The notes: generated by a model from the sequence alone, not told the origin. Shown: positions 1 to 6,779, counted from the first letter of the stretch. The stretch is 8,226 nucleotides of DNA from Pseudomonas sp. (GCA_003488145.1 DNMQ01000486.1:1-8226); one strand, 5' to 3'. Numbers and translations: made by a program.

Positions 1-318
1 GCCAACGTGGTGCGCAGCGAGGCGCTGGAAAACCGCCCGCAGGCACTGCCCTACGTCGCTTATGTGAGCGCCGCCTTTCGTCCCGACATCCTCAATGAGC
101 TGTGCCAGTTCTTCATCGACCATCGCGTCGAACTGGAAAGCCTGACCTGCGACACCTACCAGGCCCCACAGACCGGCGGAACAATGCTCAACGCCACACT
201 GACCGTCACGCTCCCGGCGGGTACGCAGATCAGCTGGCTGCGCGACCAGTTCCTCGATTTCGCCGACGCACTGAACCTCGACGCACTGATCGAGCCCTGG
301 CGTCCGCAGAACCCTTGA
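1..318 (+). CDS. gcvR: GcvR-like ACT-domain regulator, C-terminal part (5' end outside window)
   Basis: An open frame enters from the left edge (first codon GCC) and ends with TGA at 316-318, leaving 105 visible residues. GcvR-type proteins are about 170-190 residues with two tandem ACT domains. The visible part fits the second ACT domain: a beta strand around LPYVAYVSAAF, a helix around DILNELCQFF, then strands around the LNATLTVTLPAG stretch and a final helix. In enterobacteria GcvR represses the glycine-cleavage operon by binding GcvA, with glycine relieving repression; whether that holds here is inference. It lies 22 bases before the bcp gene on the same strand, so the two are probably co-transcribed. 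An internal GTG at 7 could be mistaken for a start, but coding clearly continues upstream. The family call is fairly secure; the exact regulatory target is not. Confidence 0.75.
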   Translation, partial: ANVVRSEALENRPQALPYVAYVSAAFRPDILNELCQFFIDHRVELESLTCDTYQAPQTGGTMLNATLTVTLPAGTQISWLRDQFLDFADALNLDALIEPWRPQNP

Positions 319-340
319 GATCAGTAACCAGGAGCCCACA

Positions 341-814
341 ATGGCCGTTGAAATCGACCGCCCCGTCCCGCCCTTTCAGGCTCAGGCCACCAGTGGTCAG
401 CTGATCGAACTCGAGTCGCTGGCAGGCAAGCAGGTTGTGTTGTACTTCTACCCGAAGGACAACACACCCGGCTGTACAACCGAAGGCCAGGGCTTTCGCG
501 ATCACCACCAGGCTTTTATGGCGGCGAACACCCTGGTATTCGGCGTTTCCCGTGACAGCCTGAAGACCCATGAGAACTTTCGCGCCAAGCAGGGCTTCCC
601 GTTCGAGCTGATCAGTGACAAAGAAGAGCAGCTCTGCCAGCTGTTCGACGTGATCAAACTGAAAAAGCTCTACGGCAAGGAATACCTCGGCGTGGATCGC
701 AGCACCTTTCTCATCGACCGCAACGGCGTGTTGCGACAGGAGTGGCGTACGGTCAAGGTGCCGGGCCACGTAGAGGCGGTCCTTCAAGCCGCGCAAGCAC
801 TGAACGCCGAATGA
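341..814 (+). CDS. bcp: Peroxiredoxin Bcp/PrxQ lacking the usual resolving cysteine
   Basis: This 157-residue cytoplasmic thiol peroxidase reduces hydrogen peroxide and organic hydroperoxides. An AGGAG at 330-334 sits 6 bases before the ATG and fixes the start. The thioredoxin-fold core is visible: YFYPKDNTPGCTTE with the peroxidatic Cys45, Thr42 and Pro43 beside it, then the FGVSRD strand, FELISDK and a C-terminal RSTFLIDRNGVLRQEW segment. Length matches the family. In the E. coli protein a second cysteine five residues after the first (Cys50) resolves the sulfenic acid; here residue 50 is Gln. The only other cysteine is Cys99. The enzyme therefore probably works by a 1-Cys mechanism or uses Cys99 or an external thiol; this is inference. 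It follows the gcvR-like gene and converges with the membrane-protein gene on the minus strand. Confidence 0.93.
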   Translation: MAVEIDRPVPPFQAQATSGQLIELESLAGKQVVLYFYPKDNTPGCTTEGQGFRDHHQAFMAANTLVFGVSRDSLKTHENFRAKQGFPFELISDKEEQLCQLFDVIKLKKLYGKEYLGVDRSTFLIDRNGVLRQEWRTVKVPGHVEAVLQAAQALNAE

Positions 815-840
815 AAAAGGCTGGCCACAGCGCCAGCCCT
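815..840 (-). terminator. Rho-independent terminator of the tusA-like/AI-2E transporter unit
   Basis: A perfect 7-bp stem (GGCTGGC at 819-825 with GCCAGCC at 832-838) encloses a 6-base loop. Read on the minus strand, the stem is followed by a run of T (the complement of the A-run at 814-818), the classic intrinsic-terminator form. It begins about 10 bases after the stop codon of the minus-strand membrane-protein gene. On the plus strand the hairpin also follows the bcp stop, but there is no T-run on that side, so it is less convincing as a bcp terminator. Confidence 0.75.
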
Positions 841-847
841 TCCCGCG

Positions 848-1924
848 TCATTCAGCCACTTCGACCAAACCTGCCTTAGGCTCGCCTGGCCACGCATTGA
901 GAACGGCCTTGAACAAGGTCGCCAACGGAATGGCAAAGAACACGCCCCAGAAGCCCCACAACCCTCCAAACAGCAGTACCGCGCAGATGATCGCCACCGG
1001 GTGCAGATTCACCGCCTCGGAGAACAGCAGGGGTACCAGCACGTTGCCATCCAGCGTCTGGATGATCGCGTAAGCCACCATCAGGTAGAAGAACTGGTCG
1101 CCCAGCCCCCACTGGAATATTCCGATCAGCGCGATCGGAATGGTCACGACCGTCGCGCCGATATAGGGCACCACGACCGAGACGCCGACCAGCATCGCCA
1201 TCAGCGCGGCATAGTTAAGCCCCAGCGCGGCGAAGACTGCATACGACACCACGGCACAGATCAGGATCTCGATCGCCTTGCCACGAATGTAGTTGGCGAT
1301 CTGCAGATTCATTTCCTGCGAGACCTGAGTGATCAGCCCGCGCTCGCGCGGCAGATAGCTCTTGATCCAATCGCTGATCTGCTGCCGGTCCTTGAGGAAA
1401 AAGAACACCAGGATCGGCACCAGGACCAGATAAATCATCAGTCCGATCAGCAGCGGCAGGCTGGACAGCGACGATGTCAGCACCAATTGGCCATAACGGC
1501 CGATCTCGCTTCGAATAAAGTCGATGCCGCGCAGCACCTGCTCCTCGGTCACCAGCTGCGGGTAACGCTCCGGCAGCAATAGCAGCAACGACTGCCACTC
1601 GACCAGCATGCGCGGCAGCTCGTTGAACAGGGTCAGAACCTGCTGCCAGAGCAAGGGCACAATGAACAGCGTGCAGACCACCATCACACCGATGAACATC
1701 AGAAATACCAGCCACACCGCGAGCAGATGCGGCACTCGCAGCCGTTCCAGCGCGCCCACCAACCCCTGCATCAGGAACGCCAGCACCAATCCCGCCAGTA
1801 CCGGCGCCAGCATCCGACCAAAAATCAGGACAGCGGCGAAAGCCAGAAACAGTAAGACTGCAAGAACCACTGCCTCCTCATGGGAGAAGTAACGCTGCAT
1901 CCAGCCGCGTAATACCTTGAGCAT
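848..1924 (-). CDS. AI-2E family (PerM-like) inner-membrane transporter
   Basis: This 358-residue integral membrane protein belongs to the family once called UPF0118 and now AI-2E/PerM transporters. Hydrophobic segments lie at roughly residues 17-35, 39-57, 66-92, 155-177, 217-236, 240-270, 276-300 and 308-340. Between the third and fourth is a soluble stretch of about 60 residues, as usual in the family. C-terminal family signatures are visible: VVPYIGATVV near 251-260, LVPLLFSEAVNLHP near 296-309, and the glycine-rich LLFGGLWGFWGVFFAIPL. Members have been linked to autoinducer-2 export and to sodium/proton exchange, so the substrate here cannot be named. A GAGG lies 6 bases before the ATG. 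The gene starts 21 bases after the tusA-like gene on the same strand and is followed by a terminator, so the two form a likely two-gene operon. Confidence 0.88.
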   Translation of the reverse strand: MLKVLRGWMQRYFSHEEAVVLAVLLFLAFAAVLIFGRMLAPVLAGLVLAFLMQGLVGALERLRVPHLLAVWLVFLMFIGVMVVCTLFIVPLLWQQVLTLFNELPRMLVEWQSLLLLLPERYPQLVTEEQVLRGIDFIRSEIGRYGQLVLTSSLSSLPLLIGLMIYLVLVPILVFFFLKDRQQISDWIKSYLPRERGLITQVSQEMNLQIANYIRGKAIEILICAVVSYAVFAALGLNYAALMAMLVGVSVVVPYIGATVVTIPIALIGIFQWGLGDQFFYLMVAYAIIQTLDGNVLVPLLFSEAVNLHPVAIICAVLLFGGLWGFWGVFFAIPLATLFKAVLNAWPGEPKAGLVEVAE

Positions 1925-1945
1925 TTCATTCCTCGAAGCGAATCG

Positions 1946-2197
1946 TCAGGCCTTGCGCAGCCAGTAGCGATAAAGACCACCTTCGACCTCTTCATGCAGC
2001 AATGCATGACCGGCCAGTTTGGCGAAGCTGCGGAAGTCCCTTTGCGAACCTGGATCGCTGGCAATGACCTTGAGCACTGCACCGCTGGACATTCGGTTCA
2101 GCTCCAGCTTGGCCTTGAGCAGAGGCATCGGGCAGTCGAGCCCAACAGCATCCAGTTCGGCATCGCATTCAAGCGATTGCGGTCGCGCTTCGGTCAT
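1946..2197 (-). CDS. TusA/SirA-family sulfur carrier protein (PA1006-like)
   Basis: This small cytoplasmic protein of 83 residues matches the usual TusA length of about 80. The defining motif is present: DCPMPLLKAK, with the persulfide-carrying Cys22 in the CPxP box at the start of the first helix. A second cysteine is at position 11. The C-terminal half (VLKVIASDPGSQRDF) matches the second strand and the conserved DPG of the fold. TusA in E. coli relays sulfur to tRNA thiolation and molybdenum cofactor pathways. From memory, the Pseudomonas aeruginosa protein in this gene position (PA1006) is tied to molybdenum homeostasis and nitrate use, and this is probably its ortholog. GAGG sits 6 bases before the ATG. 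It is the first gene of a likely operon with the AI-2E family protein and is divergent from the M48 protease. The family is certain; the sulfur acceptor is inferred. Confidence 0.88.
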   Translation of the reverse strand: MTEARPQSLECDAELDAVGLDCPMPLLKAKLELNRMSSGAVLKVIASDPGSQRDFRSFAKLAGHALLHEEVEGGLYRYWLRKA

Positions 2198-2223
2198 GGT
2201 TCGCCTCGACAGAAAAGCCTCGC

Positions 2224-2253
2224 AGCATACCTAGCACAGCGGGCCTCTGGCCA
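2224..2253 (-). promoter_or_regulatory. Possible sigma-70 promoter for the tusA-like operon
   Basis: On the minus strand, TATGCT (2224-2229) resembles a -10 box, and TGGCCA (2248-2253) matches four of six -35 positions with an 18-base spacer. The -35 overlaps an 8-base palindrome, CTGGCCAG (2247-2254). The site lies in the 110-base divergent gap between the tusA-like and protease genes, with a suitable distance to the tusA start. The match is only moderate. Confidence 0.35.
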
Positions 2254-2307
2254 GCCGGACAAGGTCAAGGCTACAGTAGCCGCTCTCAACTCAACGAGCC
2301 TGTCTGG

Positions 2308-3738
2308 ATGAAATTGCTGCGCCCCGCCCTGCTCACGCTCGCCTGCCTGACTGCACTGCCAGCATTGGCCAACGACCTGCCTTCGCTCGGCGATGCCAGC
2401 TCCTCCATCGTTTCTCCTGAACAGGAGCACCAGCTCGGCCGGGCATGGCTCAGCCTGCTGCGCGGGCAGGTTAGCCAGCTCTCGGACCCACAGCTCAAGG
2501 ACTATGTAGAAAGCAGTGTCTATGGCCTGGCAGAAACCAGTCAGCTGCAGGATCGTCGCCTTGAATTCGTCCTGTTGGACAGCCCGCAACTGAATGCCTT
2601 CGCAGCTCCAGGCGGGATCATTGGTGTCAACGGGGGCCTGTTCATTTATGCCCAGACCGAAGCCGAATATGCATCGGTGATGGCTCACGAACTGGCGCAC
2701 CTTTCCCAGCGCCATTTCGCCCGCGGACTGGAAGCGCAACAGCGCATGCAACTGCCTCTGATGGCCGCCATGCTGGCTGGCGTCGTCGCCGCCGCAGCCG
2801 GCGCAGGTGATGCCGGCATCGCCGCCATCGTGTCTACCCAGGCCGCTGCCATCCAGGCCCAGCGCCGCTTTTCCCGGCAGAACGAACAGGAGGCCGACCG
2901 CATCGGCATCGTCAACCTCGAGCGGGCCGGTTACGACCCGCGTGCGATGCCCTCAATGTTCGGTCGCCTCATGCGCCAGTATCGTTACGATCAGAAGCCA
3001 CCGGAATTCCTGCTGACGCATCCGGTCAGTGAATCACGCATCGCCGATACCACAAACCGAGCGGAACAGTATCCACAGGGTGGAGCACAGGACAGCCTGC
3101 GTTACCAGCTGATGCGCGCTCGAACGCAATTGAAGTTCGAAAGAACACCGGGCGTCGAGGCCAAGCGATTCCGCGCGATGCTCAGCGAAAATCCAGAGAT
3201 GGATGCCGCACGCTATGGCCTTGCGCTCGCGCAAGTCAAAGCTGGGCAACTCGACGAAGCGAACAGCAGCCTTGCTCCACTGCTAACCAAGGCACCGGAC
3301 GACATCACCTACAACCTCGCGCAGATCGAACTCGACATCACCGCCAACCGCCTGCAACAGGCGCAGACCCGTTTACAGCGGTTGCTGCAGCTATATCCGG
3401 GCAACTACCCGGTGCGCCAGATGCACATTGACCTTCTGATGGAGAAGGGCGAGACACAGCAAGCCGAGCGCGAGCTGGACAAGCTGGTGGAGCAGCGCCG
3501 CCAGGATCCCGATATCTGGTATCAGGTCGCCGAAGTGCGCGGGCTCAGCGGCAACATCGTTGGCCTGCATCAAGCACGCGCGGAGTACTTCGCCCTGGTA
3601 GGCGACTATGACCAGGGCATCGAGCAACTCGACCTCGCCAAGCGTCGTGCCAGCAACTTCCAGATCGCATCACGGATCGACGCGCGCCAGAAACAGCTGA
3701 TCGAAGAAAAACGAATGGTCGAGGAAATGCTGCGCTGA
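2308..3738 (+). CDS. bepA: Secreted M48 zinc metalloprotease with TPR tail (BepA-like)
   Basis: This 476-residue periplasmic protease/chaperone is of the BepA (YfgC) type, which in E. coli degrades stalled outer-membrane assembly intermediates and assists LptD maturation. A signal peptide is clear: MKLLRP, a hydrophobic core, then cleavage after PALA near residue 21. The catalytic motif HELAH has zinc ligands His127 and His131 and catalytic Glu128. The third ligand is Glu195 in NEQEADRIG. His238 in THPVSESR corresponds to the regulatory histidine of BepA. Residues from about 265 to the end are Ala/Leu/Gln-rich paired helices, consistent with TPR repeats. Length is close to E. coli BepA (487). 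The ATG is chosen because the signal peptide starts there; the ribosome site is weak (CGAG at 2295-2298). It is divergent from the tusA-like gene and convergent with nadA. Confidence 0.92.
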   Translation: MKLLRPALLTLACLTALPALANDLPSLGDASSSIVSPEQEHQLGRAWLSLLRGQVSQLSDPQLKDYVESSVYGLAETSQLQDRRLEFVLLDSPQLNAFAAPGGIIGVNGGLFIYAQTEAEYASVMAHELAHLSQRHFARGLEAQQRMQLPLMAAMLAGVVAAAAGAGDAGIAAIVSTQAAAIQAQRRFSRQNEQEADRIGIVNLERAGYDPRAMPSMFGRLMRQYRYDQKPPEFLLTHPVSESRIADTTNRAEQYPQGGAQDSLRYQLMRARTQLKFERTPGVEAKRFRAMLSENPEMDAARYGLALAQVKAGQLDEANSSLAPLLTKAPDDITYNLAQIELDITANRLQQAQTRLQRLLQLYPGNYPVRQMHIDLLMEKGETQQAERELDKLVEQRRQDPDIWYQVAEVRGLSGNIVGLHQARAEYFALVGDYDQGIEQLDLAKRRASNFQIASRIDARQKQLIEEKRMVEEMLR

Positions 3739-3742
3739 GTTG

Positions 3743-3768
3743 AAAACGGCGCTGAACATTCAGCGCCG
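3743..3768 (-). terminator. Hairpin terminator of nadA in the convergent gap
   Basis: A perfect 9-bp stem (CGGCGCTGA at 3747-3755 with TCAGCGCCG at 3760-3768) has a 4-base loop. On the minus strand it is followed by TTTT (complement of 3743-3746) and starts 10 bases after the nadA stop. On the plus strand it lies 8 bases after the protease stop but has no T-run, so it probably serves nadA mainly and may protect or partly terminate the protease transcript. Confidence 0.75.
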
Positions 3769-3778
3769 ATGCAAAGGC

Positions 3779-4837
3779 TCAGGCGTTGCCGGCCTGTTTC
3801 AGCCGCGCGGCCTGGGTGAAATCGAGCATCCGCTTGAGGGGCTTGACCGCACGCGGAATGATCGCCGGATCGACGAAGATTTCATTGCTGCCAGCGCGCA
3901 GGCATTCCAGGGTCCGCTCCAGCGTGTTCATCGCCATCCAGGGGCAATGCGCACAGCTTCGGCAGGCTGCACCCTGGCCGGCGGTCGGCGCTTCGATGAA
4001 CGTTTTTTCAGGGCACAACTGCTGCATCTTGTAAAAGATGCCCCGATCCGTCGCAACGATCAGCGTCTGCTGCGGCAAGGTCTGCGCAGCCTTGATCAGC
4101 TGACTGGTCGAACCTACCGCATCGGCGAGTTCGACCACCGCCTGCGGGGACTCCGGATGCACCAGAATCGCGGCATCCGGGTAAAGAGCCTTCATGTCAG
4201 CCAATTGCTTGGCCTTGAACTCTTCGTGGACGATACAGGCGCCATCCCAGAGCAGGATGTCGGCACCGGTCTCGCGCTGTACGTAGTTGCCCAGATGCTT
4301 GTCCGGCGCCCAGATGATCTTCTCGCCGTTATCCATCAGGCTTTCGACGATTTCCAGCGCACAACTGGATGTCACCACCCAGTCAGCCCGTGCCTTTACC
4401 GCCGCCGAAGTGTTGGCATAGACGACCACGGTGCGCTCCGGATGCTGATCGCAGAAGGCCGAAAACTCTTCGACAGGGCAGCCCAGATCAAGGGAACAGG
4501 TCGCCTCGAGCGTGGGCATGAGCACGCGCTTCTCAGGATTGAGGATCTTCGCCGTTTCGCCCATGAACTTGACGCCGGCTACCAGCACGGTCTGGGCCGG
4601 GTGCTCGTTGCCGAAGCGCGCCATTTCCAGGGAGTCGGAAACGCAGCCGCCGGTTTCCTCGGCCAATGCCTGGATCACCGGATCGGTGTAGTAATGCGCC
4701 ACCAGCACCGCATTCTGGCGCTTCAACTCGGCGGCTATCTCACTGCGCAGCCGCGCTTCCTGCTCAGGCGTAAGCGGCTTGGGCTGCTTGGCTGCCAGGT
4801 GAGCCTGCACGAGAATGCGTTCGGGTATCTGCGTCAT
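3779..4837 (-). CDS. nadA: Quinolinate synthase NadA
   Basis: This is a cytoplasmic [4Fe-4S] enzyme of 352 residues. It condenses iminoaspartate (from NadB) with dihydroxyacetone phosphate to quinolinate, the first committed steps of de novo NAD synthesis. The three cluster cysteines match the E. coli positions: Cys114 (TCSLDLGCP), Cys201 (GACIVH) and Cys298, the last within the CRSCAHC pattern at 292-298, so the CxxCxxC box is intact. Other family blocks are AHYYTDP near 47, [14 protein letters not shown] near 140, WAPDKHLG near 176, HPESP near 227, [10 protein letters not shown] near 262 and PTAGQGA near 284. An AGGA lies about 7 bases before the ATG. nadB is not adjacent. The gene stands alone, with a long leader upstream and a hairpin terminator downstream. 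Identification is very secure. Confidence 0.98.
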   Translation of the reverse strand: MTQIPERILVQAHLAAKQPKPLTPEQEARLRSEIAAELKRQNAVLVAHYYTDPVIQALAEETGGCVSDSLEMARFGNEHPAQTVLVAGVKFMGETAKILNPEKRVLMPTLEATCSLDLGCPVEEFSAFCDQHPERTVVVYANTSAAVKARADWVVTSSCALEIVESLMDNGEKIIWAPDKHLGNYVQRETGADILLWDGACIVHEEFKAKQLADMKALYPDAAILVHPESPQAVVELADAVGSTSQLIKAAQTLPQQTLIVATDRGIFYKMQQLCPEKTFIEAPTAGQGAACRSCAHCPWMAMNTLERTLECLRAGSNEIFVDPAIIPRAVKPLKRMLDFTQAARLKQAGNA

Positions 4838-4875
4838 GGACGGGTCCTGCCAGCACGGGATTGCACGAAGCGCCG

Positions 4876-4881
4876 AGTATA
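4876..4881 (-). promoter_or_regulatory. nadA: Candidate -10 box of nadA
   Basis: On the minus strand, TATACT matches five of six positions of the sigma-70 -10 consensus and lies about 40 bases before the nadA ATG, which fits a short 5' leader. No good -35 is found at 16-18 bases upstream; a CTGACA lies about 25 bases away, too far for a normal spacer. An activator-dependent or weak promoter is possible. Confidence 0.45.
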
Positions 4882-4926
4882 ACGGCCCAGGCCGGGAATT
4901 CGGGCTTGTCAGTAGAGACGAGGCGC

Positions 4927-4967
4927 GCAGGATTCAGACACGCCTCCTGCCTTTCAACGGGGCAGGA
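4927..4967. repeat. Overlapping inverted repeats upstream of nadA
   Basis: Three related segments lie in a row: GCAGGA (4927-4932), TCCTGCC (4945-4951) and GGCAGGA (4961-4967). The middle one can pair with either neighbour (6 bp with a 12-base loop, or 7 bp with a 9-base loop), so the two hairpins exclude each other. A further GAGGCG/CGCCTC pair (4920-4925 with 4941-4946) overlaps the same region. They sit 46 to 90 bases upstream of the candidate nadA -10. They could be an operator or an RNA switch if transcription begins further upstream; chance is also possible in GC-rich DNA. Confidence 0.45.
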
Positions 4968-5044
4968 ATACTAGCCGAAGCCTCTACAAAAGGGAAAGCA
5001 CGGTAAAAAAGCGTGAAAAGCCGGGCATTGCACCCCGCCAAACG

Positions 5045-5078
5045 AAAACCGCCGGCATCAGCCGGCGGTTCTTTTCTT
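5045..5078 (-). terminator. Strong bidirectional terminator after the CoA-transferase gene
   Basis: A perfect 10-bp stem (AACCGCCGGC at 5047-5056 with GCCGGCGGTT at 5061-5070) closes a 4-base loop. It is T-rich on both outgoing sides: CTTTTCTT on the plus strand, and TTTTCGTTT on the minus strand including the stem end. It lies about 14 bases after the minus-strand CoA-transferase stop, so that gene is its main client and nadA is transcriptionally separated from it. Confidence 0.85.
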
Positions 5079-5083
5079 CTGGA

Positions 5084-6580
5084 TCACTCGCCCTTGAGCA
5101 TGTGTCCACGTTCCTCCAGGTTGATGTGCCACTGCATCGCTTCACCCAGCAGGTGCGGCGTCTGGCCGCCCTTCTTGCAGGCGTCGTCGAAGTACTTGTT
5201 CAGCGCATCGCGGTAGGACGGGTGCACGCAGTTGTCGATGATGGCGCGGGCGCGCTCGCGCGGAGCGAGGCCACGCAGGTCAGCCAGGCCTTGCTCGGTA
5301 ACCAGAATCTCGACGTCATGCTCGGTGTGGTCAACGTGAGCAACCATCGGCACGACGCTGGAGATGTTGCCACCCTTGGCGATCGACTTGGTCACGAAGA
5401 TGGCCATGTGAGCGTTACGCGCGAAATCGCCCGAACCGCCAATGCCGTTCATCATCTTGGTGCCGCCCACGTGAGTGGAGTTGACGTTGCCATAGATGTC
5501 GAACTCGAGCGCGGTGTTGATACCGATGATGCCAAGACGGCGCACAAGCTCAGGATGGTTGGAGATTTCCTGAGGACGCAGGATCAGCTTGTCCTTGTAC
5601 TTCTCCAGGTTGCCGAACACGCGATCATTGCAACGCTCGGACAGGGTAATGGAGCAACCGGAAGCAAAGGTCATCTTGCCCGCATCGATCAGCTCGAAGG
5701 TACAGTCCTGCAGTACTTCGGAGTACATCACCAGGTCTTCGAACGGCGAATCGATCAGACCGCACATTACCGCGTTGGCGATGTTGCCGATACCGACCTG
5801 CATCGGGCCGAGGTTCTTCGCCATACGGCCGGCTTCGACTTCGCTCTTGAAGAACTCGACCAGATGGTTGGCGATGGCCTGGGTTTCTTCGTCCGGCGGA
5901 GTGACCGTGGAGTAGGAATCCGGCTGATTGGTGATGACGATGGCGGCAATCTTGGCCGGATCGACCGGGATCGAAGTCGCGCCGAGACGATCATCGACCT
6001 TGGTCAGCGGGATCGGGCCGCGGTTCGGGCGCTCACCCGGGAAGTAGATGTCGTGCAGACCTTCCAGGTTCAGGTTGTGTGCCAGGTTCAGCTCGATGAT
6101 CACCTGGTCGGCGAACATGGCCAGGTTGGCCGAGTTGCCTACTGATGTGGTCGGTACGATGTGGCCCTGCTCGGTGATGCACAACGCTTCGACGATGGTA
6201 ACGTCGGGACGCTTGATCTGATGATTGCGCATCTGCTCGACGGTGTGCGACAGGTGCTGGTCGATGAACATGACCTCACCTGCGTTGATCGCCTTGCGCA
6301 GTACCGGGTCGGCCTGGAACGGCATGCGGCGGGCCAGCAGGCCGGCAGAAGCCATCTTGCCATCGAGATCGTTACCCAGGCTGGCACCGGTCACCAGGCT
6401 GATCTGCAGCTTCTCGTCCTTGGCACGGTCGATCAGCGCAAGGGGTACGGCCTTGGCTTCGCCCGCGCGGGTGAAGCCGCTCATGCCAACGGTCATGCCG
6501 TCGCGAATAAGGGAAGCAGCCTCTTGGGCGCTCATGACCTTGTTCTGCAGAGAGGACAAGCGGATGCGATCAGAATACAT
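5084..6580 (-). CDS. Acetyl-CoA hydrolase/transferase family: succinate/acetate CoA-transferase
   Basis: This 498-residue cytoplasmic enzyme is of the Ach1/AarC/Cat1 class I CoA-transferase family. It moves CoA between acetyl-CoA, succinyl-CoA and free acids such as acetate or propionate. Family blocks visible are GMTVGMSGFTRAGEAKAVP near 28-46, VEALCITEQGHIVPTTSVG near 130-148, GIGNIANAV near 263-271, and MYSEVLQD near 285-292, whose Glu288 aligns with the catalytic glutamate that forms the CoA thioester. GGSGDFARNA near 381-390 is the glycine-rich oxyanion segment, and PMVAHVDHTEHDVEILVTEQGLADLRG lies near the C-terminus. Length is normal (about 500). A GAGG lies 5 bases before the ATG. It appears to be a single-gene unit with its own terminator. 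The preferred acid partner cannot be read from sequence; AarC-like succinyl-CoA:acetate transfer or Ach1-like detoxification both fit. An ortholog of P. aeruginosa PA5445 is likely, from memory. Confidence 0.92.
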   Translation of the reverse strand: MYSDRIRLSSLQNKVMSAQEAASLIRDGMTVGMSGFTRAGEAKAVPLALIDRAKDEKLQISLVTGASLGNDLDGKMASAGLLARRMPFQADPVLRKAINAGEVMFIDQHLSHTVEQMRNHQIKRPDVTIVEALCITEQGHIVPTTSVGNSANLAMFADQVIIELNLAHNLNLEGLHDIYFPGERPNRGPIPLTKVDDRLGATSIPVDPAKIAAIVITNQPDSYSTVTPPDEETQAIANHLVEFFKSEVEAGRMAKNLGPMQVGIGNIANAVMCGLIDSPFEDLVMYSEVLQDCTFELIDAGKMTFASGCSITLSERCNDRVFGNLEKYKDKLILRPQEISNHPELVRRLGIIGINTALEFDIYGNVNSTHVGGTKMMNGIGGSGDFARNAHMAIFVTKSIAKGGNISSVVPMVAHVDHTEHDVEILVTEQGLADLRGLAPRERARAIIDNCVHPSYRDALNKYFDDACKKGGQTPHLLGEAMQWHINLEERGHMLKGE

Positions 6581-6635
6581 TTGAGCCTCGAACCAACGGA
6601 CAATCAGGAAGGTCGCAGTCTATTACGTTTAAAAA

Positions 6636-6701
6636 CGCTTGAGCCATCTACTAAGGTCGTAGAGAAAAACGACGCTTATGGCCGAATGTACGACTCAAGC
6701 G
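6636..6701 (-). other. Predicted structured RNA element upstream of the CoA-transferase gene
   Basis: Read on the minus strand, CGCTTGAG (6694-6701) and CTCAAGCG (6636-6643) form a perfect 8-bp closing stem. Inside, three further helices stack in register: CCA with TGG (6679-6681 and 6644-6646), TAAG with CTTA (6675-6678 and 6652-6655), and GTCGT with ACGAC (6669-6673 and 6656-6660). The terminal loop is an 8-base TTTTCTCT. Bulges are 12, 5 and 1 bases. The closing stem is followed directly by TTTTT (6631-6635). It starts 56 bases upstream of the CoA-transferase ATG, so it could be a leader attenuator or the 3' end of a small RNA. The pairing is seen by eye; function is inference, and no known RNA family is recognised. 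Confidence 0.4.
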
Positions 6702-6727
6702 AAGCGCCACAAAAACTGCGGATATAA

Positions 6728-6760
6728 AAAAGCCGGACGACCTAGTGGCCTCCGGCTTTT
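6728..6760 (-). terminator. Terminator of the tRNA-Lys transcript
   Basis: A 10-bp stem (AAAAGCCGGA at 6728-6737 with TCCGGCTTTT at 6751-6760) has a 13-base loop that can fold a little further. On the minus strand it ends in TTTTTT followed by ATA, and it begins about 20 bases after the tRNA CCA end. The plus-strand direction also ends in TTTT, so it could work both ways. Confidence 0.85.
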
Positions 6761-6779
6761 CCTGCTCCAAGGAGCGATA

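Larger units (their letters stand above)
4838..5083. other. Gap between nadA and the CoA-transferase gene
   Basis: This 246-base gap has no supportable gene. It holds the nadA ribosome site and -10 candidate near nadA, a cluster of short inverted repeats at about 4920-4967 with no assigned role, an A-rich stretch around 4987-5016, and the CoA-transferase terminator at 5045-5078. Short frames here lack a ribosome site and resemble no family I know. Confidence 0.6.

Noticed and set aside
1001..1582. Plus-strand open frame of 193 codons opposite the AI-2E transporter
   Set aside because: Its unusual His/Gln/Asp/Arg richness is what the reverse of a hydrophobic membrane-protein gene gives; it is a shadow frame.
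2194..2751. Minus-strand open frame of 185 codons opposite the start of the protease
   Set aside because: It overlaps a protease with signal peptide and HExxH motif on the other strand, and it would also cover the tusA-like promoter region; no domain is seen.
3740..4882. Long plus-strand open frame of 380 codons opposite nadA
   Set aside because: It is exactly antisense to a certain nadA gene. Its Arg/His/Gly/Leu-rich composition is typical of GC-rich shadow frames, and it has no recognisable domain.
5102..6145. Plus-strand open frame of 347 codons opposite the CoA-transferase
   Set aside because: It is antisense to a well-supported family member, with low-complexity Val/Arg/Asp/His-rich composition and no ribosome site or family match.
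6695..6709. Sigma-54-like site (TGGCGC-N5-TTGA, minus strand) before the CoA-transferase
   Set aside because: The -12 element has GA instead of the nearly invariant GC, and the site overlaps the closing stem of the hairpin; it is too weak to annotate without a mapped start.
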